Source of the DNA: Palsa-1439 sp050015495
Lineage (GTDB): Bacteria > Verrucomicrobiota > Verrucomicrobiia > Palsa-1439
Length of the DNA: 64,000 bases
NCBI GenBank assembly: GCA_050015495.1
Contig: JBEKBH010000010.1
Coordinates: forward strand, 57,793 to 121,792
Reading direction: 5' to 3'
The notes under the pieces are model-generated. The model did not search any database. It was not told the origin of the DNA and saw nothing but the letters and a program-made list of their open reading frames with translations. The position numbers and the translations under genes are program-made. Positions within the stretch are counted from its first letter, which is position 1, and each line of letters starts with the position of its first letter. Below, piece after piece: positions 50,584 to 59,102 of this stretch.

Positions 50584-53058
50584 TCAGACTTCGATCTGGC
50601 AAGGCTCGGCGTGCCAGATTTCCGACATGTATTCGCGGATGGCGCGATCCGAGGAGAATTTCCCGGCGCGCGCCACGTTGAGGATGGTTTTCCGGGTCCA
50701 GCCTTCGCGGTCTTTGTAGGCGGCATCGACCTTCTCCTGCGTCTCGATGTAATCCCGCAGATCGGCCAGTAACATGTAGTGGTCTCCCCAATCCAACAGG
50801 GACTGGACCACGGGTTTGAAGATCCCGGGTTCGAGCATGCTGAAGAAATTCCGCTGGATGAGATCCAGCGCCCGACGGACCTCGTCGTCGCCGCGGTAGA
50901 TGTCCGACGGCTTGTAGGTCGCACGCCGCCGTTCGACCTCTTCGGCCGTCATGCCAAAGATAAAGATGTTATCCTCACCGACTTGTTCGAGGATCTCGAC
51001 GTTCGCGCCATCCAACGTGCCGATCGTCAAGGCTCCGTTGAGTTGCAGCTTCATGTTGCCCGTGCCGGAGGCCTCGGTCCCCGCCAGGGAAATCTGTTCG
51101 CTCAGGTCCGCGGCGGGAATGATCCTTTCCGCGAGTGACACCCGGTAGTTGGGCAGGAACACCACCTTCATTTTGCCGCCGATTTCGACATCGCGGTTGA
51201 TGACTTCCGCGACCTGATGAATCAGTTTGATGATTAACTTGGCCATCGCGTAGCCCGGCGCGGCTTTCGCGGCGAAAATGAAGGTGCGCGGCGCGATGTC
51301 CAGCGCCGGACTGCACTTGAGCCGGTTGTACAACACGATCGTGTACAGGACGAGGAGGAGTTGGCGCTTGTACTCGTGCAGCCGCTTCACCTGTACGTCG
51401 AACAGCGACTCCGGGGAGACGGCGATCCCCAACTGGCGGGCGATGTGTTGCGCCAGGGCCGTCTTGTTCTGTTGTTTGGCGGCCCGGAACCGTTCGCGGA
51501 ACGAGGCGTCATCCACAAACGACTCCAACTGGCGGAGTTGCTCCAAATCGGTGATCCAACCGTCTCCGATCGATTCCGTGATCAGTCGAGCGAGGGGTGG
51601 ATTGGCTTTCAGCAGCCAGCGCCGCGGGGTAATGCCGTTGGTCTTGTTGTTAAACTTGGCCGGCCAGAATTCGGCAAAATCGCGGAGGACCCTCTCCTTC
51701 AACAGACGGGTGTGCAACTCGGCCACGCCGTTGACGGAGCACGACCCCACGACGGCCAGGTTGGCCATGCGGACGTATTTCTGCCCGTCTTCCTGGATGA
51801 TGCTCATTCGTCGCAGCCGGTCGGTGTCGAGTGGATACCGGGTGGCCACATCCCGCATGAACCGGGCGTTGATCTCGAGGATAATCTGCAGGTGACGCGG
51901 CAGCAGTCTGCCGAACATATCGACCGGCCACTTCTCCAGCGCTTCGGGCAGGATCGTGTGGTTGGTGTATCCGGTGGACGCGGTCGTGATTCGCCACGCC
52001 TCGTCCCAGCCCAGTCCCTCCCGATCCACCAGCAGCCGCATCAACTCGGGGATGACGAGGGACGGATGCGTATCGTTCAATTGCATGAAGACTTTGTCGG
52101 GGAAGATCTCCCAGGCGTTGCCGTCCGACTTGAAGCGACGCAGGATATCCTGGATCGAGCAGGACACGAAGAAGTACTCCTGCTTGAGGCGGAGTTCCTT
52201 CCCCTCGAACACGTTGTCGTTCGGGTAAAGGACCTTGGTCAGGTTCTCGGAGAAAACCTTGTTCTGCACCGCATCGACGTACGAGCCGCGGTTGAAATCG
52301 TCGAGGTTGAATTCCTCGGCCGCCTTGGCCGACCACAGCCGCAGGGTGTTCACCGTTCCGCCGCCGTACCCGACGACCGGCAAATCATACGGCATGCCGA
52401 TCACGGTGCTGGTATCCACCCAGCGCCATTCCATGCCTTTCGAGCCCGGACGCGCCTCGACCCGTCCCTCGTACTGCACCTCGAACGAGAACTCCGGGTG
52501 GGCGATCTCCCACGGATACCCCAGCTTGAGCCAATCGTCGGGTTGCTCGACCTGGTAGCCATTGACTATTTTCTGATTGAAAATCCCGAAATCGTAGCGC
52601 AACCCATAGCCGACCGCCGGAAGATTCAGCGTGGACATCGAGTCCAGGAAACAGGCGGCGAGGCGGCCCAGGCCTCCGTTGCCGAGGCCTGCATCCGCTT
52701 CGTAGTCCCGCAGCACGTTCCAATCAAGCCCGGCCTGGGCCATCGCGGCGCGGCAGGTGTCTTCCATTTTGAGGTTGACGACGTTGTTCCCCAACAACCG
52801 CCCCATCAGAAATTCGAGGGACAGGTAATAGACGCGTTTGACGTTCCGCTTGTGATGTGTCTGCTGGGTGACCATCCAGCGCTCGATCAACCGGTCTCTG
52901 ACTGCCCGCGCCAACGCATAGTACCGGTCCCGGTCCGTCGCCGAGTACCGGTCCTTGGCGAGCGTGTAGCGGAGATGATGTTCGAAATCCCGATGCAAGG
53001 CATCGACCGTCATGCTGACACCGGCCGACGGACTCTGTGCTGCGATTCTGTTGCTCAT
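50584..53058 (-). CDS. glgP: Glycogen/alpha-glucan phosphorylase
   Basis: The protein has 824 residues, full length for the GT35 family. The N-terminal part has 'LGNGGLGRLAACFLDSM' and 'GYGLRYDFGIFNQ'. The pyridoxal-phosphate site near the C-terminus is 'EASGTGNMKLQLNGALTIG'-like followed by 'LDGANVEI', with the phosphate-binding Lys in 'GNMKLQ'. It degrades alpha-1,4-glucan to glucose 1-phosphate in the cytoplasm. AGGAGGG stands 8 bases before the ATG at 53058, a strong ribosome site. It converges with the hybrid kinase gene; no clear terminator was seen in the 55-base gap. Confidence 0.97.
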   Translation of the reverse strand: MSNRIAAQSPSAGVSMTVDALHRDFEHHLRYTLAKDRYSATDRDRYYALARAVRDRLIERWMVTQQTHHKRNVKRVYYLSLEFLMGRLLGNNVVNLKMEDTCRAAMAQAGLDWNVLRDYEADAGLGNGGLGRLAACFLDSMSTLNLPAVGYGLRYDFGIFNQKIVNGYQVEQPDDWLKLGYPWEIAHPEFSFEVQYEGRVEARPGSKGMEWRWVDTSTVIGMPYDLPVVGYGGGTVNTLRLWSAKAAEEFNLDDFNRGSYVDAVQNKVFSENLTKVLYPNDNVFEGKELRLKQEYFFVSCSIQDILRRFKSDGNAWEIFPDKVFMQLNDTHPSLVIPELMRLLVDREGLGWDEAWRITTASTGYTNHTILPEALEKWPVDMFGRLLPRHLQIILEINARFMRDVATRYPLDTDRLRRMSIIQEDGQKYVRMANLAVVGSCSVNGVAELHTRLLKERVLRDFAEFWPAKFNNKTNGITPRRWLLKANPPLARLITESIGDGWITDLEQLRQLESFVDDASFRERFRAAKQQNKTALAQHIARQLGIAVSPESLFDVQVKRLHEYKRQLLLVLYTIVLYNRLKCSPALDIAPRTFIFAAKAAPGYAMAKLIIKLIHQVAEVINRDVEIGGKMKVVFLPNYRVSLAERIIPAADLSEQISLAGTEASGTGNMKLQLNGALTIGTLDGANVEILEQVGEDNIFIFGMTAEEVERRRATYKPSDIYRGDDEVRRALDLIQRNFFSMLEPGIFKPVVQSLLDWGDHYMLLADLRDYIETQEKVDAAYKDREGWTRKTILNVARAGKFSSDRAIREYMSEIWHAEPCQIEV

Positions 53059-53421
53059 GGTGTTTCCCTCCTAGGCGCGGACGGGATAGTAGCAGATTGG
53101 TGGCTGCTGAGCCAAAGCCCTTCATCGACATTCCAGCCGATGTCGACAAGGGCCGCAAGGCGCAAAAGATTTGGCCACACAGAGAAGAGACGAAGGTGAG
53201 ATCAACGACCGCGTCGAAAACTAGATGAGACTCAGGCGGCGGTCGTGAGTTTGTTTGCAAATGTACCGATGATTAGACCTGACCCCGGTTCCGTATCCTT
53301 TTTCGCCAATCACTACGCGGAATTTCTCTCAACTTTGGCGTTGAACAATTGATCGATAGCCACGTTGGACATTTGAGGCCACGCGTCCATCTTCATGCAC
53401 TCTGAAATGTGCTGATTGTGC
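53059..53421. other. Intergenic stretch upstream of glgP
   Basis: This 363-base stretch holds the glgP ribosome site and no convincing gene. Composition becomes AT-richer than the flanks towards 53.4 kb. Around 53271-53292 there is 'ATTAGACCTGACCCCGGTT', a phrase I associate with the edges of REP-type or IS200-like elements; no terminal repeats or transposase are present here. No tRNA was seen. Confidence 0.4.
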
Positions 53422-54030
53422 TCATGCTGCTGGCACCACCTCAATCAAACACGCATAGTGAGCTTTCTGCACGTGAGAAAAACTTCGCGATGCCTTCCAG
53501 ATTTGCACGACCGAAAATGCGTAGTCGCTTCCGGCAATCTTTTCGCGTCGTCCTTTGGCATGGCCATCTTCACTAACGAATCTCGATGGCAGCTTTCCTT
53601 CTGACATAACAAACAGGAAGCCACGGATTCCATTGGACACTTCAACTACTGCGGCGAGTCGTTGTAGATCGCGATCGATTCTTTTGTTTCCAGCCTTCGC
53701 TCGCTTCACTTCAATTACGTACTTTGGATGTTGCTGATAGTGATCGCTCGCAGTTTTGCGGCGCTTCCACACAGACAGGTCAACTCGTTTACCGGATACA
53801 ATACCGGGCATCTCTACCCCGTCGAGAAAGAACTTCTTGTATGGCAATTCACACCTTAAGCGATAGTCCTTTGGCAGATTTGCGTGAATCAAATTACAGA
53901 GTTCTGCTGTCAACGCACCCTCGGAAAGCTCATAGCTCGAATACATGCACCGCCTGTGCCCAATCCAGAACACTACTCCTTGGAGGGCCTTTGCAGCCCA
54001 TAGTGGATATTCCTCTTTGTTGGCAGGCAT
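53422..54030 (-). CDS. Hypothetical protein with PD-(D/E)XK nuclease-like motif
   Basis: The protein has 202 residues; I do not recognise a named family. The middle has D84 ('KRVDLSVWKRR') and, 22 residues later, E107-x-K109 ('YVIEVKRAKAG'), the spacing of a PD-(D/E)XK nuclease core, followed by a helix with 'DRDLQRLAAVVE'. The N-terminus ('WAAKALQGVVFWIGHR') is helical. GC content is clearly lower than that of the flagellar genes, which suggests transfer. It lies downstream of the tmRNA gene, next to palindromes and a broken GIY-YIG-like start. It could be a restriction- or defence-type nuclease or an inactive relative. No partner methylase is present. Confidence 0.55.
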   Translation of the reverse strand: MPANKEEYPLWAAKALQGVVFWIGHRRCMYSSYELSEGALTAELCNLIHANLPKDYRLRCELPYKKFFLDGVEMPGIVSGKRVDLSVWKRRKTASDHYQQHPKYVIEVKRAKAGNKRIDRDLQRLAAVVEVSNGIRGFLFVMSEGKLPSRFVSEDGHAKGRREKIAGSDYAFSVVQIWKASRSFSHVQKAHYACLIEVVPAA

Positions 54031-54040
54031 GGTCGGCTTG

Positions 54041-54094
54041 TCAGGTGAAAATGTTCGTCCCTTTCGACCTCTTGAGCAAGTACACGTATTTCAT
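54041..54094 (-). pseudogene. Broken GIY-YIG-like start
   Basis: An ATG at 54094 opens 'MKYVYLLKRSKGTNIFT' and then a stop. 'KYVYLLKS' is the usual opening of short GIY-YIG endonucleases, which often sit near tRNA or tmRNA genes behind palindromic repeats. The remainder of the domain is absent, and a different ORF begins 11 bases later. The match is short, so the call is tentative. Confidence 0.35.
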
Positions 54095-54147
54095 TGTGTC
54101 GGGCATGGCCTGCCATCCGTAGCTCGGCGCGATTACGGCGATCAACC

Positions 54148-54222
54148 GCCCTGCTCCGCCAGAGCGCTACGCAGGGCACCATCCTTCGCTCGATACCAAG
54201 ATGGTGCCGAGCGAAGGATGGT
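54148..54222. repeat. Two adjacent palindromes at the tmRNA 3' end
   Basis: The first palindrome has 7-base arms (54148-54154 and 54171-54177, GCCCTGC/GCAGGGC). The second has perfect 15-base arms (54178-54192 and 54208-54222) around a 15-base loop. The second begins with the last four bases of the mature tmRNA (ACCA), so it could end transcription of the tmRNA gene, although no T-run follows. The two are contiguous and resemble a mobile REP-like unit. Confidence 0.7.
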
Positions 54223-54572
54223 GGAGGCGGTGGGAGTTGAACCCACGTCCTCTGCAAAGCGTACGTGAATGACTACATGCTTAGTCCATCTATGGGTCTC
54301 GCCCGGCGCGCTGCCAATGGACAGGCCACGCGCCGCGCCAGCCTCCAGTGAAAGATTCGCCCGTGGACCTGAAGACACCATCCACGAACTAACCTGCTAT
54401 TGTCGTCTCAGCTCACCAGCAGGTGTCGCGAGTGAGACGTCGCGGGCAATTAAGCCGCGAGTGCGAGTTCTTGATTCGCAGTTATGTTTTTGTCAGGTGT
54501 TTAACGAGGCCTCCCGACAACCTCGGCATGCCGCTCACGCTCACCCCACAAAGTCGAATCCGTTTCGCCCCC
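54219..54572 (-). ncRNA. ssrA: tmRNA (transfer-messenger RNA)
   Basis: The mature RNA is 354 nt. The 5' end GGGGGCGAAACGGATTCGAC and the 3' end with 'GTTCAACTCCCACCGCCTCCACCA'-type T-arm and acceptor are diagnostic, and GGGGGC pairs with GCCTCC across the acceptor stem. CCA is encoded. The tag frame at 54450-54479 reads GCG AAT CAA GAA CTC GCA CTC GCG GCT TAA, giving the proteolysis tag ANQELALAA. The gene rescues stalled ribosomes together with SmpB (not in the window). It is a one-piece tmRNA, not permuted. A sigma-70-type promoter precedes it. Confidence 0.95.
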
Positions 54573-54924
54573 GTGAAAATGCAGCGGTGTGTGGCGGGAT
54601 CAATATAACGGACGGGGGACGGAAAGCAAGCCGGACGAGCCGGACGCGGCGGGCGAAGGTGGCGCGCGATGGGGGTCCACCGCGCGCGCGGGTTGAGAGA
54701 TCAGCCTGTTCTTCGGTCGGAGGAGGCGCCGACCTTGATGGCGTTGGGGGGATTCGAACAGTTGACTCTCAACCCGTGCTGCGCGGAAGGCCCGGGTCCG
54801 GGAGGGACCCGGGTTACTCCGCTGGAAAACAGGCGCTGGCCCGCCATGAACGGTATATCCTGCGCACCCCGCGCAGCCTGCTTCATAGCCAACCCTAGAG
54901 CCAGCGCCATAATCGGGTTCATGT
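54573..54924. other. Stretch upstream of the tmRNA gene
   Basis: The 352 bases hold the ssrA promoter (54602-54629) and a strong GC hairpin (9-base perfect arms, 54791-54799 and 54805-54813). The hairpin may terminate the preceding receiver gene, although no T-run follows. A minus-strand frame opens at an ATG at 54922, two bases after the receiver stop, and runs 73 codons to 54701. It has no recognisable domain and is probably not a gene. Confidence 0.5.
54602..54629 (-). promoter_or_regulatory. Sigma-70-type promoter of ssrA
   Basis: Minus strand reads TTGCTT, 16 bases, TATATT. The -10 box ends about 29 bases before the mature tmRNA 5' end, so the primary transcript would have a short leader that RNase P removes. 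Confidence 0.7.
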
Positions 54925-55308
54925 TCACTCTGTGGTGCACGAATCGGCGAGCTGGAGAGCCTCGCCAAAATTGTATGGTTGCCGAAGGGCGCTTTCGCCT
55001 TTCTTGGAGCGGCCGGCGTCGTCCCACGGCTGGGACAAACGGCCCGCGCAGACGACGACGTGCGCGTGCGGGCAGCGTTTCTTGATGGTATCGGCCAGGT
55101 GTTGGGCGGAGGAGCTGGTGAGTGCGGCGTCGACAAACGCTACATCGATGGGGTTGTGCTGCACGAACTCCAGTGCGGCACGCGCGCCATCGCGCACTTC
55201 CACGCTGCGATTCGGCGCGCGGAGCAATTCGGCCAACATCTCGCGCATGGCGGCGTTCTCATCCACGATCAGCACTCGGTAAATTGCTTGTTTGTTGGCT
55301 TCGATCAT
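54925..55308 (-). CDS. Stand-alone receiver domain, partly degenerate
   Basis: The protein has 127 residues and consists only of a receiver: 'RVLIVDENAAMREMLAELL' with D16, and the phospho-acceptor position D60 in 'VAFVDAALT'. Two usual switch residues are changed: the Thr/Ser after beta 4 is replaced by Cys/Ala ('VVVCAGR'), and the conserved Lys after beta 5 is Gln ('RQPYNF', Q110). Phosphorylation signalling may be lost or altered. No kinase lies next to it; the closest is the hybrid kinase 4.4 kb away. The stretch upstream to 55500 contains no gene. Confidence 0.75.
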   Translation of the reverse strand: MIEANKQAIYRVLIVDENAAMREMLAELLRAPNRSVEVRDGARAALEFVQHNPIDVAFVDAALTSSSAQHLADTIKKRCPHAHVVVCAGRLSQPWDDAGRSKKGESALRQPYNFGEALQLADSCTTE

Positions 55309-55500
55309 TTCTTGGTCCTGCCTCTGCCTAACGCCTATCTGCCTACTGCCTGCCTGACGAACGCCTGACTGTGAGCTTCAATAGCAGTGGGTATGCCAAC
55401 ACCCTTTCAGAGGCCAAAAATCAAGGAATCCCGATGAGGTGAATCTCCGGGGAATCTCAAAAAGGAGGAATGCGGCTGGTGAAATGCCTCGGCAGAATCA

Positions 55501-55659
55501 TCAATGCGGCAAACTGAAGATGGAATAAATCAAACCCAAGAACCCGAGCGAAATAGCGCCCCAACTCGATTCGCGGGAGCGCCCGGAGGCCAGATTAATC
55601 AAGGGATATACGACCGGTACCGCCGTCAGCCCGTTCGCAATATTGCAGGTGAGCAACAT
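55501..55659 (-). CDS. Possible small two-helix membrane protein
   Basis: A 52-codon frame begins one base after the stop of the TPR membrane protein. It has two hydrophobic segments ('GLTAVPVVYPLINLAS' and 'WGAISLGFLGLIYSIFSL'). No family is recognised and no clear ribosome site is present. Tight spacing after the upstream gene is the main support. Confidence 0.4.
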   Translation of the reverse strand: MLLTCNIANGLTAVPVVYPLINLASGRSRESSWGAISLGFLGLIYSIFSLPH

Positions 55660-55660
55660 A

Positions 55661-57937
55661 TTATGGTGGTGAGCGCGGGACCGCGTCCCCTTTCGGCAGG
55701 GTGGCCAGCAGCCGTGCCAAATTGTTTTGCGCCTCCGCCAAATCCGGTTTGATCCGCAACGCTTGTTGCAACTGCTCGATGGCTTCCCGAGGTTTGCCCG
55801 TCGCCATGAGGGCCGCGCCCAATCTGGCGTGACTGTCGGCGTCGTCGGGATCAATCCGCAACGCATCCTGATACTGCGCGATCGCCTCGGGAGCGTTGCC
55901 CGTCCGTTGGAGGGCGTTACCAAGATTGTAGTGTGTATCGGCACGGTTGGGATCGACCCGCAGCGCCTGCTGATAGTGTGCAATCGCCTCCTGGAGTTTG
56001 CCCAGCCGGGCCAACGCCAACCCCAGGTTGCTCTCCGCCGCGGCAGAACCAGGGTCGAGTCGTAATGCCTGCCCATATTCCGCGATGGCATCGTTGTAGC
56101 GGCCCTCTTGCAACAGGGAATTGCCCAGGTTGTTGTGCGCTTCAGTTGAATCCGGCCTGATAGCCAGCGCCTGCTCGAAATGTCCGATGGCCTCCGGCAC
56201 CCGGCCCAATGACATCAGGGCCAATCCAAGATTGTTGTGCGCATCAGCGTAATGAGGGTTGAGCCGCAGCGCCTGCTCGTAGTGCGCAATTGCTTCCTGG
56301 ATCCTGCCCGAACGAACCAGTGCCACCCCCAGATTGCCGTGCGCCTCGGCCAGACCTGGCCTGATGGTCAGCGCCTGCTCGAAATGTCCGATGGCCTCCG
56401 GCACCCGGCCCAACGACATCAAGGCCAATCCCAAGTTGTTGTGCGCGTCAGCGTAATCAGGGTTGAGCCGCAACGCCCGCTCGTAGTGCGCAATTGCTTC
56501 CTGGATCCTGCCCGAACGGACCAACGCGATCCCCAGATTGCCGTGCGCCTCGGCGCAATACTCGACGCTCGCCAACAGGTTAAACGCCACCGAAAAGCCC
56601 AGCAGGAGACTCCAGCCCCACCGCACCGCACGCCGCCACGCCGCCCGGTGAGCCAGCCCCGACTCCGATGTCGGGGTCGGGGCCGGCACACGTTCCAATC
56701 CGAGTATGCCCGCCACGGCCAACAGCAGTAGCGCCGGCAAGAAGTCCACCTCATAGCGGCAGGTCGCGCTCCAGAAGAGGCCAACGGTCAACGCCCCAAT
56801 CCCAAACAGCAAGGCCACGGCCGCTACAAACCAGCGCAAAATTGTGGCCGCCTGCCCCGACTGACTTCGCCACGCCAACGGCACAGCCAGCGCCAGCCAC
56901 ACCAGCGGGATGTTGGTGAGGACACCGAAGGGATTCATAACCTGCCCGTAGCCCATCGGTTGGGGCGGCACCGCGATGTCATGCACGAAGGGAAAGCGGC
57001 CGCTCCACCGCGCCGGCTCGAGAAAATAGACCCGGAAATCAAACCAGAGATAGCGGAGACTGAAGTGTTGCCCCGTGTCCTGCCGCTCCCCGGCCAACTG
57101 GTAATGTATCCCAAATTCGAACGGATTGTTGAATCGCAGTTCGTTGTAGAGCATCAACCCCGCCCCAATAAGCATAATCGGGACGGTCGCCGCCATCAGC
57201 GCAGCCCCAATCGACCGCCGCTCGCGCCACGCCTGAACCACCGGCACCAGCAGGGCGACCGCGCCGAACAGCAACGAAGGCCGCGCCCCCACCGCCAGCC
57301 CGTAGGCTAGGCTCGCCGCGGCCAGCCACCGGCCCCTCCGCTCCGGCTCGTGCAACGCCTTCCAAATCGCCGCCAGGGCCAGCATCGTCAACGCATACCC
57401 ACAACTGATGGATACCTCGTACACATCACACCGCGCCAACAGCAACGGCGTGAACGTGGTCAAACCGAGTGCGAGCGTGCCGGCCGCCACCACCGCCACG
57501 CTGACTCCGGCAAAGTATCGCCGCCACAGCGCGCACAACAGACCCACGCTGGCCAGGAAACCGACCACGCAAAAAATCACCCCGGCGTCTTTTTGGGACA
57601 GATAGTGGCCGGTCAGCGCCGCATAGGGCCAGAACAAGAGCACGGCGGGCGTCACCCCAAAATAGAGGTAGAGCTTCCCCTTGTAATAGCTCAGGTCGAG
57701 CAACCCGTAGCGGCGATTGGCCGTCCGATCATAGGGGTCGGCGAGTTGCGCGAACCCGGGCGGCACCTCTTTTTTCAGGCTGAGCTGGCCAGCGCGAAAC
57801 CCCTGCACCAGCAAATTGTAGTACGTGTCAGCAGTGTTCAGACTGGTCGATACCAAAAGGCCCGAATGAGCGGTGTACGCATAGACCCCGATGACCAAAG
57901 CGCACACGGCGGCGAGTGAGAGCCACGCATTCTTCAT
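55661..57937 (-). CDS. Polytopic membrane protein with C-terminal TPR array
   Basis: I chose the ATG at 57937 (758 residues), where the first membrane helix begins ('AWLSLAAVCALVIGVYAY'). About ten membrane segments fill residues 1-470, with a large loop 'DPYDRTANRRYGLLDLSYYKGKLYLYFG' after the first helix. The last 280 residues are eight TPRs. The membrane part resembles GT-C-type or uncharacterised 'YfhO/DUF' glycan membrane enzymes; I cannot name the family. Two of the TPR pairs are a recent tandem copy. It is probably in the inner membrane with TPRs on the periplasmic or cytoplasmic face (not determined). Confidence 0.75.
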   Translation of the reverse strand: MKNAWLSLAAVCALVIGVYAYTAHSGLLVSTSLNTADTYYNLLVQGFRAGQLSLKKEVPPGFAQLADPYDRTANRRYGLLDLSYYKGKLYLYFGVTPAVLLFWPYAALTGHYLSQKDAGVIFCVVGFLASVGLLCALWRRYFAGVSVAVVAAGTLALGLTTFTPLLLARCDVYEVSISCGYALTMLALAAIWKALHEPERRGRWLAAASLAYGLAVGARPSLLFGAVALLVPVVQAWRERRSIGAALMAATVPIMLIGAGLMLYNELRFNNPFEFGIHYQLAGERQDTGQHFSLRYLWFDFRVYFLEPARWSGRFPFVHDIAVPPQPMGYGQVMNPFGVLTNIPLVWLALAVPLAWRSQSGQAATILRWFVAAVALLFGIGALTVGLFWSATCRYEVDFLPALLLLAVAGILGLERVPAPTPTSESGLAHRAAWRRAVRWGWSLLLGFSVAFNLLASVEYCAEAHGNLGIALVRSGRIQEAIAHYERALRLNPDYADAHNNLGLALMSLGRVPEAIGHFEQALTIRPGLAEAHGNLGVALVRSGRIQEAIAHYEQALRLNPHYADAHNNLGLALMSLGRVPEAIGHFEQALAIRPDSTEAHNNLGNSLLQEGRYNDAIAEYGQALRLDPGSAAAESNLGLALARLGKLQEAIAHYQQALRVDPNRADTHYNLGNALQRTGNAPEAIAQYQDALRIDPDDADSHARLGAALMATGKPREAIEQLQQALRIKPDLAEAQNNLARLLATLPKGDAVPRSPP
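56147..56554 (-). repeat. 204-bp in-frame tandem duplication in TPR region
   Basis: Two copies of a 68-codon unit (two TPRs) lie back to back, 56351-56554 and 56147-56350, each starting 'AEAHGNLG'. The copies are nearly identical at DNA level, for example an identical GCGCCTGCTCGAAATGTCCG at 56167 and at 56371. This points to a recent duplication or ongoing copy-number change. Confidence 0.9.
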
Positions 57938-58143
57938 TGCGCCACACCGACCCGTCTCTTGAAATCTTGTCGCAAAAACATCATCTGCCTGATGAGATTT
58001 TATACACTTCTTGAGTCGAACACACGCGCTTTGTCGAGCGAGGAGCCGTAACGGTTTGTCCACCGTCTACACGTGCGAGACGCGCGAGGCCGACGGACGG
58101 ACCCGCAATCCCAACTGAAGGCACGACCTCCTCTTGCTACCAC

Positions 58144-58172
58144 TTGACTTGCCCCGACCCGCGATGCAATAT
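58144..58172 (+). promoter_or_regulatory. Possible promoter of thrB
   Basis: TTGACT (58144-58149), 17 bases, CAATAT (58167-58172). The -35 box is good; the -10 box matches the consensus weakly. The start of transcription would fall at or next to the GTG at 58181, suggesting a leaderless mRNA, in line with the absence of a Shine-Dalgarno sequence. Confidence 0.4.
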
Positions 58173-58180
58173 CGCGCGCC

Positions 58181-59083
58181 GTGAGAAAACCATCCGTTAC
58201 CGTTCGCGTGCCGGCCACGACTGCCAACCTCGGCCCTGGTTTCGACACGCTTGGCGTCGCTCTCAAGCTGCACAATCACATTTCCATCCGTGAATCCGAC
58301 GGCCTGAACATCGAACGGGTTGACGACCAAAAGAACTCGCCTTCCGCCAACGCCATGTCGCGGGAAGCGGTCGACGCTTTCTTCCGTCGCAGCAAGGTCA
58401 AACCTCACGGCCTGCAAATCGAAGTCAAGGGCGACGTGCCGGCCACCGGTGGACTCGGCTCGAGCGTGACCGTCCGCCTCGGCATCACCTACGCCCTCAA
58501 CGAACTCAATGGCCGCCCCCTTTCCGACACGGCGCTGCTCGAAGTCGTCACCGAACTTGAGCATCATCCCGACAACGCCGCGCCGGCTCTATTTGGCGGT
58601 TTTGTCGTGTCCGGCGTTGTCGACGGCACAATTCGTTACCGCCGTTTCAACGTGCCTCCCTCGCTGAAGTTCGTCGTGTGCGTCCCCGATTTTCCTGTCC
58701 CCACAGAAAAGGCCCGGGCCTTGTTGCCGAAACAGGTTCCCCTTGCCGACGCCGTCGAGAACATAAAACGAGTGGCGCTGATCATCTCGGTCTTCGCGAC
58801 GGGGGATTATTCCCTGTTGCGCGGCTTGTTCGATGACAAGCTGCACCAGCCCTATCGCAAGAAATTGATTCCCATGCTCGACGACGTGATCTCGGCCGGC
58901 GTGGAAGCCGGCGCCCTCGCCGGCTGGTTGAGCGGCAGCGGCTCCTCAATCATGTGCATTACCGAGCAAAAGGAAAAGGCCGTGGCCGAAGCCATGGTCA
59001 ACGTATTTGCCCGCCAGCAAATCCCTTGTCAGCCACACATTCTCGTCGCCGACAACGACGGCACCCGCGTAAAACGCGCTTGA
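58181..59083 (+). CDS. thrB: Homoserine kinase
   Basis: The protein has 300 residues from a GTG start. The GHMP kinase motifs are present: N-terminal 'VTVRVPATTANLGPGFDTLG', the P-loop-like 'PATGGLGSSVTVRLG' near residue 95, and 'GWLSGSGSSIMCI' near residue 248. 'ELEHHPDNAAPALFGGF' is typical of ThrB. It phosphorylates homoserine in threonine biosynthesis in the cytoplasm. It is flanked by divergent (left) and convergent (right) membrane-protein genes and is not in a thr operon here. Confidence 0.95.
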   Translation: MRKPSVTVRVPATTANLGPGFDTLGVALKLHNHISIRESDGLNIERVDDQKNSPSANAMSREAVDAFFRRSKVKPHGLQIEVKGDVPATGGLGSSVTVRLGITYALNELNGRPLSDTALLEVVTELEHHPDNAAPALFGGFVVSGVVDGTIRYRRFNVPPSLKFVVCVPDFPVPTEKARALLPKQVPLADAVENIKRVALIISVFATGDYSLLRGLFDDKLHQPYRKKLIPMLDDVISAGVEAGALAGWLSGSGSSIMCITEQKEKAVAEAMVNVFARQQIPCQPHILVADNDGTRVKRA

Positions 59084-59102
59084 ACGGCGAGCCCCCCGTG
59101 TC

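Noticed and set aside
51361..53199. A 612-codon open frame on the plus strand over glycogen phosphorylase
   Set aside because: It is a mirror frame of a well-conserved gene; the translation has no recognisable motif.
54728..54790. tRNA-like 'GGGGGATTCGAAC' on the plus strand upstream of the tmRNA gene
   Set aside because: No T-arm pairing, no anticodon arm and no acceptor stem could be formed around it.
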